NCBI GenBank assembly: GCA_022448525.1
Contig: JAKVCX010000005.1
Location: 380,047 to 444,046 of the forward strand
Length of the DNA: 64,000 nt
Direction: 5' to 3'
From: Tenacibaculum sp.
GTDB lineage: Bacteria; Bacteroidota; Bacteroidia; Flavobacteriales; Flavobacteriaceae
Shown piece after piece: positions 1-7,632 of this stretch. Position 1 is the stretch's first letter, and each line of letters opens with the position of its first letter. The position numbers were made by a program, and so were the translations under genes. The notes under the pieces were generated by a model. That model ran no database searches, was not told where the DNA came from, and saw only the letters and a program-made list of their open reading frames with translations.

Positions 1-1
1 T

Positions 2-406
2 AGCGCTAAACAAGCTAATAATGGCTTAAATGATATCAAAACACTTTTCTTTACGCTTTTATCTGATGGAGGAATAACTGAAAATAAAACATTAGAACTT
101 AGTAATGTGAAGTTTTCTAAATCTGCAACAGCTTCAGTTGATGATGTTATAACCCAGAATAAAGTAAAAGTAATGCCTAACCCGGTTGCTGATGTAACAC
201 AGTTAGTATTTAGCTCCGATGTTAATAGCGAACTTGAATTTGAGGTTTATAATATTTTTGGAAAACAAGTGTATAAAGAAAGATACAATGCAAATGCAGG
301 TAGCAATAGCTTAGAATTTAGAAGAAATAAGTTGGCGTCTGGAATGTATTTCTTTAAAATTTACTCTGGTAAAAAAGAGTGGTCAGGAAAATTAATATTA
401 AAATAA
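2..406 (+). CDS. C-terminal end of a T9SS type A sorting-domain protein (5' partial)
   Basis: The frame is open from base 2, so this is the last 134 residues of a larger gene cut by the window edge. An internal GTG at 107 is not a credible start because the reading frame continues upstream. The last ~75 residues form a Por secretion-system C-terminal domain: it opens with VMPNPVAD, the usual PNP motif, followed by a beta-rich stretch with YNIFGKQVY and LASGMYFFKI, and ends in a basic KLILK tail. Proteins with this domain cross the outer membrane through the type IX system and are usually cleaved and anchored to the surface. The passenger domain lies outside the window, so its activity is unknown. 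Confidence 0.85.
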   Translation, partial: SAKQANNGLNDIKTLFFTLLSDGGITENKTLELSNVKFSKSATASVDDVITQNKVKVMPNPVADVTQLVFSSDVNSELEFEVYNIFGKQVYKERYNANAGSNSLEFRRNKLASGMYFFKIYSGKKEWSGKLILK

Positions 407-471
407 ATAAGGTAAAACAGAAGTAATATTCTCTCTCTTGTTCTTTGAATTGTCGTTTTATTTTTACTTAT

Positions 472-494
472 CGATAAAATAATACCATTTATCG
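472..494. repeat. Inverted repeat in the intergenic region
   Basis: CGATAAA (472-478) and TTTATCG (488-494) are perfect 7-bp arms around a 9-base spacer, about 65 bp after the stop of the T9SS cargo gene. There is no T-run after it on the + strand, so it is a poor intrinsic terminator. It may be a weak terminator, an mRNA 3' end or a protein-binding site. Apart from this and the small ORF at 598-720, nothing else is evident between 407 and 809. Confidence 0.35.
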
Positions 495-597
495 TGTAAA
501 GGACTACTACAAGTCTAAAAATTGAAATTCAAAGAATAAGTACTTCGTAATTTAGCGGTGTCAAACGAAAGAACAAACCCTTAAAAATTTCTTTATT

Positions 598-720
598 ATG
601 AACATTTTTCAACCTCTAAATCAGTTAGTAAGAATATTATTCGGATTATCAAATTCAGGATTAAAAGTAGAGAAAGTACCGGTTTACGTAAAAAATAATA
701 GAAGTTCCTTTTACAACTAA
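598..720 (+). CDS. Possible 40-residue small protein
   Basis: ATG at 598 opens a 40-codon frame beginning MNIFQPLNQLVRILFGLSN and ending in a basic, aromatic NNRSSFYN tail. It lies alone in the 459-bp gap between the T9SS cargo gene and the hbd terminator. The composition looks protein-like: an amphipathic first half and a basic second half. An A/T-rich stretch without a Shine-Dalgarno sequence precedes the start, as is normal in this phylum. I do not recognise a family, and the frame could be chance; conservation in relatives would decide. Confidence 0.4.
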   Translation: MNIFQPLNQLVRILFGLSNSGLKVEKVPVYVKNNRSSFYN

Positions 721-809
721 CATTCCCCCCTTTAGATCCCCCGATAATCATCAAATGTTTCCCCTTAAATTACTTTATAGTAATTGACACTAATATAATC
801 CCCAATTAA

Positions 810-835
810 AAAAAGAACTCATTAGAGTTCTTTTT
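810..835. terminator. Bidirectional intrinsic terminator
   Basis: AAAAAGAACTC (810-820), loop ATTA, GAGTTCTTTTT (825-835). The 11-bp stem is followed by T-rich sequence on both strands. It lies 30 bp beyond the stop of the leftward hbd gene and serves that operon as well as rightward transcription from the left. Confidence 0.8.
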
Positions 836-865
836 GTTTTTATAAAGTTTTATGTAGTTATTTAA

Positions 866-1753
866 TTAACTAAACATTTTAGCTACAGTTTCAGCTTTTC
901 TGCTTTCGGAATAATCATAAAATCCTTCACCAGATTTAACGCCTAATTTACCAGCAGTAACCATGTTTACAAGTAACGGACATGGAGCGTATTTTGGATT
1001 TTTGAATCCTTCATACATTACATTTAAAATAGATAAGCAAACATCTAAACCGATGAAGTCAGCTAACTGTAATGGCCCCATAGGATGAGCCATTCCTAAT
1101 TTCATAACTGTATCAATTTCTTTTACTCCAGCAACACCGTTATATAATGTCTCAATTGATTCGTTAATCATTGGCATTAAAATACGGTTCGCTACGAATC
1201 CTGGGTAATCATTTACTTCAACAGGAACTTTCTTAATTTCTTTAGTTAAGTTCACAATAAAGTCATTTACTTCATCAGAAGTATTATATCCTCTAATAAT
1301 CTCTACCAATTTCATAATTGGCACTGGATTCATAAAGTGCATTCCAATAACTTTCTCCGGGCGAGACGTTACTGCAGCAATTTGGGTGATTGAAATAGAA
1401 GAAGTATTAGTAGCTAATATTGTATCTTCAGGACACACTTCATCTAATTCTTTAAATATTTTAAGTTTTAAGTCTACGTTTTCAGTAGCAGCTTCAACTA
1501 CTAATCCAGCATATTGAACACCATCTTTAATACTAGTGTAGGTAGAAATGTTGTTTAAAGTGTTTGTTTTGTCTGCTTCTGATATTTTCTCTTTAGCAAC
1601 CATTCTATCTAAGTTCTTAGAAATAGTAGCTATACCTCTGTCTAAAGCAGCTTGAGAAACATCAATTAATTGCACGTTAAATCCAAATTGAGCAAAAGTA
1701 TGGGCAATACCATTTCCCATTGTTCCTGCACCAATAACAGCAATATTCTTCAT
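866..1753 (-). CDS. hbd: 3-hydroxybutyryl-CoA / 3-hydroxyacyl-CoA dehydrogenase
   Basis: NAD(P)-dependent oxidation of 3-hydroxyacyl-CoA to 3-oxoacyl-CoA (or the reverse) in beta-oxidation or C4 metabolism; cytosolic. The 295 residues are the normal length for the single-function enzyme. An N-terminal Rossmann fold begins with VIGAGTMGNGIAH (residues 6-18). The catalytic set is visible: S118 in TNTSS, H139 in GMHFMNPVP, E151 and N189 in ANRILMPMINE. A C-terminal helical dimerisation domain follows, ending GVKSGEGFYDYS. It is the second gene of a two-gene unit, 26 bp after the Gfo/Idh/MocA oxidoreductase, and a terminator follows. Chain-length preference cannot be read from the sequence. Confidence 0.93.
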   Translation of the reverse strand: MKNIAVIGAGTMGNGIAHTFAQFGFNVQLIDVSQAALDRGIATISKNLDRMVAKEKISEADKTNTLNNISTYTSIKDGVQYAGLVVEAATENVDLKLKIFKELDEVCPEDTILATNTSSISITQIAAVTSRPEKVIGMHFMNPVPIMKLVEIIRGYNTSDEVNDFIVNLTKEIKKVPVEVNDYPGFVANRILMPMINESIETLYNGVAGVKEIDTVMKLGMAHPMGPLQLADFIGLDVCLSILNVMYEGFKNPKYAPCPLLVNMVTAGKLGVKSGEGFYDYSESRKAETVAKMFS

Positions 1754-1779
1754 GAAAATTTAATTTTAGTTGTTATATG

Positions 1780-2745
1780 TTATTTAGAAAAACAATCAAT
1801 TATTTTTTGAGCTACTCTTAATGCTTCAGTTCCTTGAGTTAAAGAAACTATAGGAGTAGTATCCTGATGAATCGCATCCGCAAATGAGTTTAACTCATCT
1901 AAAATTGCATTGTTTGGTTCTATTTTTGGGTTTTCAAAATAAATTTGTTTCTTAATTCCTTCTGCGTTTTGTAAAATCATTGCAAAATCATCAGGAGTTT
2001 CAGGTGCGTCTTTCATTTTAACTACTTCTGATTTTTTCTCAAGGAAATCAACAGAGATGTAAGCGTCTCTTTGGAAGAAACGAGTTTTTCTCATGTTTTT
2101 CATGGAGATTCTACTTGAAGTTAAATTTGCGACACAGCCATTTTCAAATTCGATTCTAGCATTGGCAATATCTGGAGTTTCAGAAATAACAGAAACACCA
2201 CTTGCAGAAATGTTCTTCACTTTTGATTTTACTACAGATAAAATAATATCAATATCATGAATCATTAAGTCTAATACAACTGGAACATCAGTTCCACGAG
2301 GATTAAATTCGGCAAGTCTATGAGTTTCGATAAACATCGGTGTTTCAATAATATCCTTAACCGCAGTAAATGCAGGGTTGAAACGTTCAACATGTCCAAC
2401 TTGACCACGAACATGATTTTGACTAGCTAAAGTTTTAATAGCTTCAGCTTCCTGAAGTGTATTTGTAATTGGCTTTTCAATAAAAATATGCCTTCCCTTT
2501 TCAATCGCTTTTTTAGCACATTCAAAATGAGAAAGAGTTGGAGTAACAATATCTACAACATCAACAGCGTCAATTAAGCTATCAATTGAGTCAAACAAAT
2601 GGTATCCAAATTCTGCGGCTACTTTTTGAGCGTATTCTTCATTAGGATCATAAAATCCAATTAATTCGTACTTTTCTGATTCCTGTAATAATCGAAGATG
2701 AATTTTCCCGAGATGACCTGCTCCTAAAACTCCGGCTTTTAGCAT
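1780..2745 (-). CDS. Gfo/Idh/MocA family oxidoreductase
   Basis: NAD(P)-dependent oxidoreductase of the glucose-fructose oxidoreductase / inositol dehydrogenase family, 321 residues. The N-terminal Rossmann domain starts with GVLGAGHLGKIH (5-16). The family EKP motif is at 90-92 in FIEKPIT; the Lys is usually catalytic. The C-terminal alpha/beta domain has HDIDIILSV, placing the usual His-Asp pair. The substrate (sugar, sugar nucleotide or inositol type) cannot be assigned from sequence. First gene of a leftward pair with hbd; a TAnnTTTG box lies about 50 bp upstream. The link to acyl-CoA metabolism is positional only. Confidence 0.88.
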   Translation of the reverse strand: MLKAGVLGAGHLGKIHLRLLQESEKYELIGFYDPNEEYAQKVAAEFGYHLFDSIDSLIDAVDVVDIVTPTLSHFECAKKAIEKGRHIFIEKPITNTLQEAEAIKTLASQNHVRGQVGHVERFNPAFTAVKDIIETPMFIETHRLAEFNPRGTDVPVVLDLMIHDIDIILSVVKSKVKNISASGVSVISETPDIANARIEFENGCVANLTSSRISMKNMRKTRFFQRDAYISVDFLEKKSEVVKMKDAPETPDDFAMILQNAEGIKKQIYFENPKIEPNNAILDELNSFADAIHQDTTPIVSLTQGTEALRVAQKIIDCFSK

Positions 2746-2793
2746 ATGTAATTAAGTTTTAAATGATTGCTGATTTTTTCAAATCAACGCTAA

Positions 2794-2801
2794 CAAAGAT
2801 A
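2794..2801 (-). promoter_or_regulatory. -7 promoter box for the oxidoreductase-hbd unit
   Basis: Read on the minus strand this is TATCTTTG, an exact match to the Bacteroidota TAnnTTTG -7 consensus, 48 bp before the ATG. No clear -33 TTTG is seen at the preferred spacing, so it is a moderate call. Confidence 0.5.
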
Positions 2802-2864
2802 CACTTTTATAGATTTTTTTTAGTGAATAATTACTACTTTTAAAATCCCAAAAATCAATTTTTT

Positions 2865-3506
2865 TTGAGAGATACTACCAAACATCAAGGACTTAGAAAT
2901 CAATTAGCTAATGTGTTATCGGGCAAAGGAATTACCGATGAAAAAGTATTGAATGCCGTTAGAAAAATTCCAAGACACCTCTTTATAGATAGTAGTTTTG
3001 AGGATCATGCATATCAAGATAAAGCTTTTCCTATTGCGGCAGATCAAACTATTTCTCATCCTTACACAGTTGCATTTCAATCTCAAGTTTTGGAAGTTAA
3101 AGAAGGTGATAAAGTTTTAGAGATAGGTACAGGTTCGGGTTATCAGACAGCAGTTTTGTTAGAATTAAGAGCTGAGGTTTATACGATAGAACGTCAACAC
3201 GAACTTTTTAAACGAACTTCATTATTCTTGCCGAAAATTGGTTACCGACCGAAGAAGTTTATTTTTGGTGATGGTTACAAAGGTTTGCCAGAACAGGCTC
3301 CTTTTGACAAAATTATCGTAACAGCAGGAGCACCTTATATTCCTAATCCGTTATTAAGTCAATTAAAAATAGGAGGGAAGTTGTTAATTCCCGTTGGAGA
3401 CAAAACTCAAATTATGACTTTGCTAATTAGAAATTCAGCAAAAGAATTTGAGAAACATGAGTTAGGAGATTTCAAATTTGTTCCGATGTTGAAAAAGAGG
3501 AATTAA
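2865..3506 (+). CDS. pcm: Protein-L-isoaspartate(D-aspartate) O-methyltransferase, TTG start
   Basis: Repairs age-damaged proteins by SAM-dependent methylation of L-isoaspartyl residues. 213 residues, typical for the bacterial enzyme. The SAM motif VLEIGTGSGYQT is at 84-95; the upstream PRHLF and QTISHPYTVA segments are characteristic. The only sensible start is TTG at 2865: an in-frame TAA lies at 2841-2843 with no ATG between, and the N-terminus MRDTTKHQGLRNQL fits the family from its first residue. The 3' end overlaps the convergent gene at 3503-4216 by four bases. Confidence 0.93.
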   Translation: MRDTTKHQGLRNQLANVLSGKGITDEKVLNAVRKIPRHLFIDSSFEDHAYQDKAFPIAADQTISHPYTVAFQSQVLEVKEGDKVLEIGTGSGYQTAVLLELRAEVYTIERQHELFKRTSLFLPKIGYRPKKFIFGDGYKGLPEQAPFDKIIVTAGAPYIPNPLLSQLKIGGKLLIPVGDKTQIMTLLIRNSAKEFEKHELGDFKFVPMLKKRN

Positions 3507-4216
3507 TAGTTTTCAAAATCTTCTTTTTTAACTTGAATATCATTCTTTATTACATCTAAATATGAAACCTTGATTTTGTTGGATTTGACATAAATCAATT
3601 GGTTGTAGCTATAATTATATACTGGAATGTATAGTCGAAGACTCAAACTGTCTTTTTCAGTTAAATCATCTCTATTAATTAGATAAGGAAGCTGATCTTT
3701 TTTTGAAATAATGAGAGGTTTATCGTAAAATAAATCATTGATTGTATCGCCTTGTGTCTTTTTACGATGATCGTAGCTTAGATGGTTTTTTATTAATTCA
3801 TAGTAACCTATTTCTTTTTCGAAACTTTCTAAAGGGTTTATTGAGAAATACCCTATGCCTGTTCCACAATCCATTCCATCTTTATAATTATCTTGAAGAT
3901 TTGGGTAATAAGATTTAGATCTTAAATGAAGGAAAAAAATAGAGTCATTAACAGGAAATTTAACTTTCCATCTGTATGTTTTAACAAAATATGGTTTTAA
4001 GCTTTTATTTCTGAAATTAACAAGAAATGAACTATCAGATTTTTGAATTTTAAACTCAAGATTATCAGATAGAATCTCCTTTCTTTCACTATAATCGGCG
4101 AAGTATCTTCGAAAAATATCTACGTTGAAATATCCACGAAAAACGTATAAGTCAATTAAAATTAATACCAAAAATAATGCTATGACTACTTTAGCAATTT
4201 TTAAAACCTTTTTCAT
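3503..4216 (-). CDS. Membrane-anchored protein of unknown function
   Basis: 237 residues. One N-terminal hydrophobic helix (about residues 8-26, VVIALFLVLILIDLYVF) with lysines before it predicts a single-pass inner-membrane protein with most of the chain outside the cytoplasm. The rest is rich in Tyr, Lys and Asp with alternating beta-strand character, for example FLVNFRNKSLKPYFVKTYRW. There are no catalytic motifs and I do not recognise a family. It is transcribed alone, convergent with pcm and overlapping it by 4 bp, and begins just downstream of the terminator that ends the upstream lipoprotein gene. Confidence 0.7.
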   Translation of the reverse strand: MKKVLKIAKVVIALFLVLILIDLYVFRGYFNVDIFRRYFADYSERKEILSDNLEFKIQKSDSSFLVNFRNKSLKPYFVKTYRWKVKFPVNDSIFFLHLRSKSYYPNLQDNYKDGMDCGTGIGYFSINPLESFEKEIGYYELIKNHLSYDHRKKTQGDTINDLFYDKPLIISKKDQLPYLINRDDLTEKDSLSLRLYIPVYNYSYNQLIYVKSNKIKVSYLDVIKNDIQVKKEDFENY

Positions 4217-4234
4217 ATACTAAAGGTAATAAAA

Positions 4235-4258
4235 AAATCCGCCTAAAGAAGCGGATTT
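4235..4258 (-). terminator. Intrinsic terminator of the 53-aa lipoprotein gene
   Basis: AAATCCGC (4235-4242) pairs with GCGGATTT (4251-4258) across an 8-base loop. On the minus strand the stem is followed by a run of T, so it ends leftward transcription from the small lipoprotein gene. Confidence 0.75.
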
Positions 4259-4285
4259 ATTGAATTTGAAAAAAGAACAATCAAC

Positions 4286-4447
4286 TTATTCTGCTGTCGC
4301 ATCAGCAACAACAATCTCCTGTTGATAGTTTTGTTGAGTTTGCTTAGTTTTTGTGTTTTGTGATAAGCCACAAGGAGCTGTACTCCCACATGAGATTAAT
4401 CCTAAAGAACCAACAATACAAATTGCAATAAATACTACTCTTTTCAT
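4286..4447 (-). CDS. Small lipoprotein, 53 residues
   Basis: ATG at 4447 opens a 53-codon frame starting MKRVVFIAICIVGSLGLISC. It has a short basic N-terminus, a hydrophobic core and a lipobox LISC followed by Gly, so it should be a lipoprotein with a mature chain of only 34 residues. The mature part has a second Cys (STAPCGLS), a Gln/Thr/Lys-rich middle and an acidic end. Its own terminator follows immediately. Function is unknown; the clear signal sequence plus dedicated terminator make it a real gene. It is separated by 23 bp from the stop of the upstream binding-protein-like gene. Confidence 0.8.
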   Translation of the reverse strand: MKRVVFIAICIVGSLGLISCGSTAPCGLSQNTKTKQTQQNYQQEIVVADATAE

Positions 4448-4470
4448 TTTATCTTATTTAGATGCTAAAT

Positions 4471-5325
4471 TTACAAATTTTTAATTAATCTTCCAGAATT
4501 AATCTTCTCCGATATAACGTTGAAGCCAACCATTTTATTTTGAATGCGAGTCAATAAATTTTTGGTTATTGGTTTTCCGTCATTCCATTCTGTTATAGAT
4601 AACCATTCTTGGATGTCTTCGAGCTGTTGTTCGTATCTGATTGATAGCGTTTTATCAATGTTTTCTATCTCCTTGAAATCTGAGGTACAGTTATTGATAA
4701 TATCAAGTACGGTTTTAATTTCTTCCGGATGTTTTTCTAAAACCTCATCTCTAATGGCAACAACGAAACATGGCCATGGAGTAGGACAATCGCCTAATCT
4801 TCTAAAGGTTCCTTCATCAACATACGGTTTTGTCGTAAAATGTTCCCACATGAAATAATCGGCATCTCCATTAGTAAGTGCATCGATTCCTCCTTGAAGA
4901 TTTTTAACTACTTTGAATTTAAGTTTGGTAATATCCCATCCATTGTTATACGCATTTACAATTGCCATTAAATGCGAACCAGAACCGAATCTACTAATAG
5001 CAACAGTTGCATTTTCAAGGTCATCAATACTTTTAAATCTAGATTTAGCTCCTACGTGAATCCCCCAAATTAATGGGCTTTTCACGTAAGTTTGTATGAT
5101 TTTTGAAGGATTCCCGTCAATAATGTCTTTGATAATTCCTTCGGTAAGAACAATAGCAATATCAATATCTCCTTCTCTTAAAGCTTTACACATTGCACCT
5201 GTACCTCCCGGGAAATCTTGCCATCTAAGATTTATTCCCTTTTTAGTATATTCTTTGTTTTTTAAAGTAATATACCAAGGGTAGTTAAAATGTTCCGGAA
5301 CACCACCTACTTTTAAATTCAGCAT
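4471..5325 (-). CDS. Cytosolic periplasmic-binding-protein-like protein (type 2 PBP fold, Ca3427-like)
   Basis: 284 residues with the two-lobed substrate-binding pattern of NMT1/ThiY-like proteins: GGVPEHFNYPWYIT near the N-terminus, FPGGTGAMCKALREGDIDIA (44-63), VLTEG, and a second lobe with VAISRFGSGSH. It has no signal peptide or lipobox and no ABC permease or ATPase nearby, so it is unlikely to be a transport component as encoded. From memory, the VPEHF, GGTG and LTEG pattern resembles a family including Candida albicans Ca3427; a profile search is needed. It is the last gene of a three-gene operon, directly abutting the nucleoside phosphorylase (no gap). The ligand is unknown; a nucleoside-derived or pyrimidine-like ligand is a guess from context. 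Confidence 0.75.
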   Translation of the reverse strand: MLNLKVGGVPEHFNYPWYITLKNKEYTKKGINLRWQDFPGGTGAMCKALREGDIDIAIVLTEGIIKDIIDGNPSKIIQTYVKSPLIWGIHVGAKSRFKSIDDLENATVAISRFGSGSHLMAIVNAYNNGWDITKLKFKVVKNLQGGIDALTNGDADYFMWEHFTTKPYVDEGTFRRLGDCPTPWPCFVVAIRDEVLEKHPEEIKTVLDIINNCTSDFKEIENIDKTLSIRYEQQLEDIQEWLSITEWNDGKPITKNLLTRIQNKMVGFNVISEKINSGRLIKNL

Positions 5326-6195
5326 TTATTCAACTAATTTATCTAACGTATATATAATTAAGTCCTCTACAATTTTTTTTGGATCTTCACTAAAAGTTCC
5401 GTTTGCTCTATTTGCTAAAATTGCATTCATAGAACAAGCGTTATGTCCAAGTAGTTTTGATAAACCGTAAATAGCAGAAGTTTCCATTTCTAAATTGGTA
5501 ATTCTGTGACCATTGTAATTAAAACTGTCAATTTTTTTATTGATGTTCGGGTCTTGTAAAGGAAGTCGTAAAACGCGACCTTGCGGACCATAAAATCCTC
5601 CAGCAGTAGCTGTAATTCCTTTAAATGTTTTATCTGAAAATAATCTATTCTCTAATTCTTTAGAGTTTTCAGTAATAATAGGATTTGCTTTTTTTGCAGA
5701 CCAATCTGTATGTTTTATAAAAGCATCTTCAATTTCAGGATTGGAAATATTTTCTATTTGATAAGCATGAAGCATTCCATTGATATCAAGAGAGTGAGAA
5801 CTTAGTAAAAAAGAATCCACAGAAATATCATTTTGCAATGAACCAGATGTTCCAATTCTAACAATATTTAAAGCAGTATGCTCTTTTTTAACTAATCTGG
5901 TTTCTAGATCTACATTCACTAAGGCGTCTAACTCATTTAAGACAATATCAATATTGTCCGGTCCAATTCCAGTTGAAACAACTGACAATCTTTTGCCTTT
6001 ATAAAATCCAGTAGATGTTTTAAACTCTCTTTTTTGAGTTGTAAACTCTACTTTTTCAAAGTGCTTAGTAACTTTATCTACACGGTCTTGATCTCCAACA
6101 AAAATAATATCGTTGGCAATATGTTCGGGTTTTAAATTAAGATGGTAAATACTTCCATCTGGATTTAAAATAAGTTCAGAATTTTGAATATTCAT
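5326..6195 (-). CDS. Nucleoside phosphorylase (uridine phosphorylase family)
   Basis: Phosphorolysis of a nucleoside to base and (deoxy)ribose-1-phosphate; cytosolic. 289 residues with PNP/UDP-family features: FVGDQDRVDKV near the N-terminus (phosphate-binding loop), STGIGPDNIDIVLNEL, NIVRIGTSGSLQ, and the C-terminal NLEMETSAIYGLSKLLGH, whose Glu-Met-Glu contacts the ribose. The order and spacing are closest to uridine phosphorylases. Its ATG overlaps the TAA of the DUF1835 gene by one base and it abuts the next gene, indicating translational coupling. Substrate preference (uridine, or another nucleoside) is not determinable here. Confidence 0.88.
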   Translation of the reverse strand: MNIQNSELILNPDGSIYHLNLKPEHIANDIIFVGDQDRVDKVTKHFEKVEFTTQKREFKTSTGFYKGKRLSVVSTGIGPDNIDIVLNELDALVNVDLETRLVKKEHTALNIVRIGTSGSLQNDISVDSFLLSSHSLDINGMLHAYQIENISNPEIEDAFIKHTDWSAKKANPIITENSKELENRLFSDKTFKGITATAGGFYGPQGRVLRLPLQDPNINKKIDSFNYNGHRITNLEMETSAIYGLSKLLGHNACSMNAILANRANGTFSEDPKKIVEDLIIYTLDKLVE

Positions 6196-7133
6196 TAAGA
6201 TGTTAATTTCAATAACTTGTCGTTAGCATTCATATACAGGTAGCTGTATTTTTTTGCCCCGCCAAGATACGAAAAATCAGAACGTAATTCTCTATAGTAG
6301 TTAATTTGATTATTAAGAAGTTGAATACCGTCTTCACTAAGTTTAACTGGATTTAATGAAGAAAATAAATTTTTCAGCTCTTTTATCTTGTTTTTGTATT
6401 GAATATCACCGAAGCCGTAAACTTCTTGTTCTGTAAGTAATTTTCTTACAAGTTCATTTTCAGATTTTAAATCTGTTTGAAAAGCAGCTTGAAGTATGTT
6501 GTTTTCAATTTTATTTAAACCATTTTCTACTGAAGGAAAGCGTTTAAGATGTGCATTAATAGCATCCGATAAGTAAATGAAAGGAGAAGAAGGATTGAAT
6601 TTATGAACGGTTTCTAATCGTAATGGACTGTCAGAACAGTATAATTGCCATATATAATCGGCATATTCAATATCATCTTGTGAAAGTTGAGTTCTGTTTT
6701 GATATAAGTTAATAAGTTCCTCTTTAGATAAATGGCCAAAACCAACTAGTTTATCGTAATTATCAGACGCGCCTGCTTGTACAATGGTGATTTTTCTTCC
6801 TTTTCTATATTTTTTTAACCAACTAACAACGGCCAACATATTTACTTGACAGAATAAATCGTAATCAAACCAAAGTATAATTTCATCTTGATTTTGTTTA
6901 CATAAATTTCTGTATTCCTTTAAAGTGAAGTCAATAAAAGTTTTTTTGGTCACTTGATAAACATTGCTAAAGAAATCAAAGCGAGTTTTCCAAAAATCTT
7001 CGCTTCCAACATCTGTTGTTGTTTTTCCCTCACATAACATTTCACGCCAAGTAATAATTTCGCCTTCAATGTTAAGATTATTTAAAATTTCAGTTGTAAC
7101 GTCACCGTTTGTAATATGTAAAAAAGAACTCAT
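6195..7133 (-). CDS. DUF1835 domain-containing protein
   Basis: 312 residues. The first ~120 match DUF1835: HITNGDVTTEILNNL followed by GEIITWREMLCEGKT and a later IILWFDYDLFCQVN. The C-terminal half is helical with no recognised motif. No signal sequence or membrane segment. It is the promoter-proximal gene of the operon with the nucleoside phosphorylase and the PBP-like protein, overlapping the former by one base. The biochemical function of DUF1835 is not known to me; the tight coupling suggests a shared substrate or pathway. Confidence 0.8.
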   Translation of the reverse strand: MSSFLHITNGDVTTEILNNLNIEGEIITWREMLCEGKTTTDVGSEDFWKTRFDFFSNVYQVTKKTFIDFTLKEYRNLCKQNQDEIILWFDYDLFCQVNMLAVVSWLKKYRKGRKITIVQAGASDNYDKLVGFGHLSKEELINLYQNRTQLSQDDIEYADYIWQLYCSDSPLRLETVHKFNPSSPFIYLSDAINAHLKRFPSVENGLNKIENNILQAAFQTDLKSENELVRKLLTEQEVYGFGDIQYKNKIKELKNLFSSLNPVKLSEDGIQLLNNQINYYRELRSDFSYLGGAKKYSYLYMNANDKLLKLTS

Positions 7134-7173
7134 TTATAGGGACTTAAAAAATAATTTATCAATATTAATAAAA

Positions 7174-7201
7174 AAAACAATACTCTTGCGAATATTGTTT
7201 T
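7174..7201 (-). terminator. Intrinsic terminator after the oxygenase-sui1 unit
   Basis: A 9-bp stem, AAAACAATA (7174-7182) with TATTGTTTT (7193-7201), has a 10-base loop and is followed on the minus strand by seven T. It lies about 105 bp beyond the sui1 stop and 40 bp before the DUF1835 start, so it separates the two leftward units. The arms are AT-rich, so efficiency may be modest. Confidence 0.6.
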
Positions 7202-7306
7202 GTTTGTGTTTTATTTTTATTGTTTTGATAAACTTTTTGTTAAAAAAATGGTTTTTAAAAAACAACGCTAAGGCAATTTCTTTAAAGTATTAAATAGTTT
7301 AAATAT

Positions 7307-7630
7307 TTATCCTCCAACTCTTTTAACCTTAAATCCTTTTTCTTTAAGTATTTCCATGATTTTATCACGATAATCACCTTGAATAATAATGGTATCGTCC
7401 TTAAAACTACCACCAACAGAAAGTTTTGTTTTAATTTCTTTAGCTAGTTTTTTAAAATCGGAAGTAGCACCATTATAACCATCTATAACCGTAGTCGGTT
7501 TTCCTTTACGTTTTTCATATTTACATAGTAAAGGTTCATCTTGTAACCAAACATCAGGTTTTTCTTCTGCTTTCGGTTCCTCAAATTGATGATCGGGAAA
7601 AAAGTTTTTAAGTTGATCTTGTAAGTCCAT
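7307..7630 (-). CDS. SUI1/YciH family translation initiation factor
   Basis: 107 residues, the usual bacterial YciH length. The C-terminal ~75 residues form the SUI1 (eIF1-like) fold: the basic KYEKRKGKPTTVIDGY, then AKEIKTKLSVGGSFKDDTII and IQGDYRDKIMEILKEKGFKV. The N-terminal 30 residues are acidic and probably disordered. In archaea and eukaryotes this fold acts on the small ribosomal subunit in start-codon selection; the bacterial role is less defined. It follows the oxygenase gene by two bases and is clearly co-transcribed. Confidence 0.9.
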   Translation of the reverse strand: MDLQDQLKNFFPDHQFEEPKAEEKPDVWLQDEPLLCKYEKRKGKPTTVIDGYNGATSDFKKLAKEIKTKLSVGGSFKDDTIIIQGDYRDKIMEILKEKGFKVKRVGG

Positions 7631-7632
7631 AA

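Noticed and set aside
5326..6195. Futalosine menaquinone pathway suggested by a phosphorylase plus PBP-fold protein
   Set aside because: No MqnC or MqnE radical-SAM genes are present and the phosphorylase looks like uridine phosphorylase, not the futalosine hydrolase MqnB.
6964..7293. A 109-codon + strand frame over the DUF1835 start and upstream gap
   Set aside because: It is antisense to the well-supported DUF1835 gene, has low-complexity AT-driven composition and no recognisable motif.
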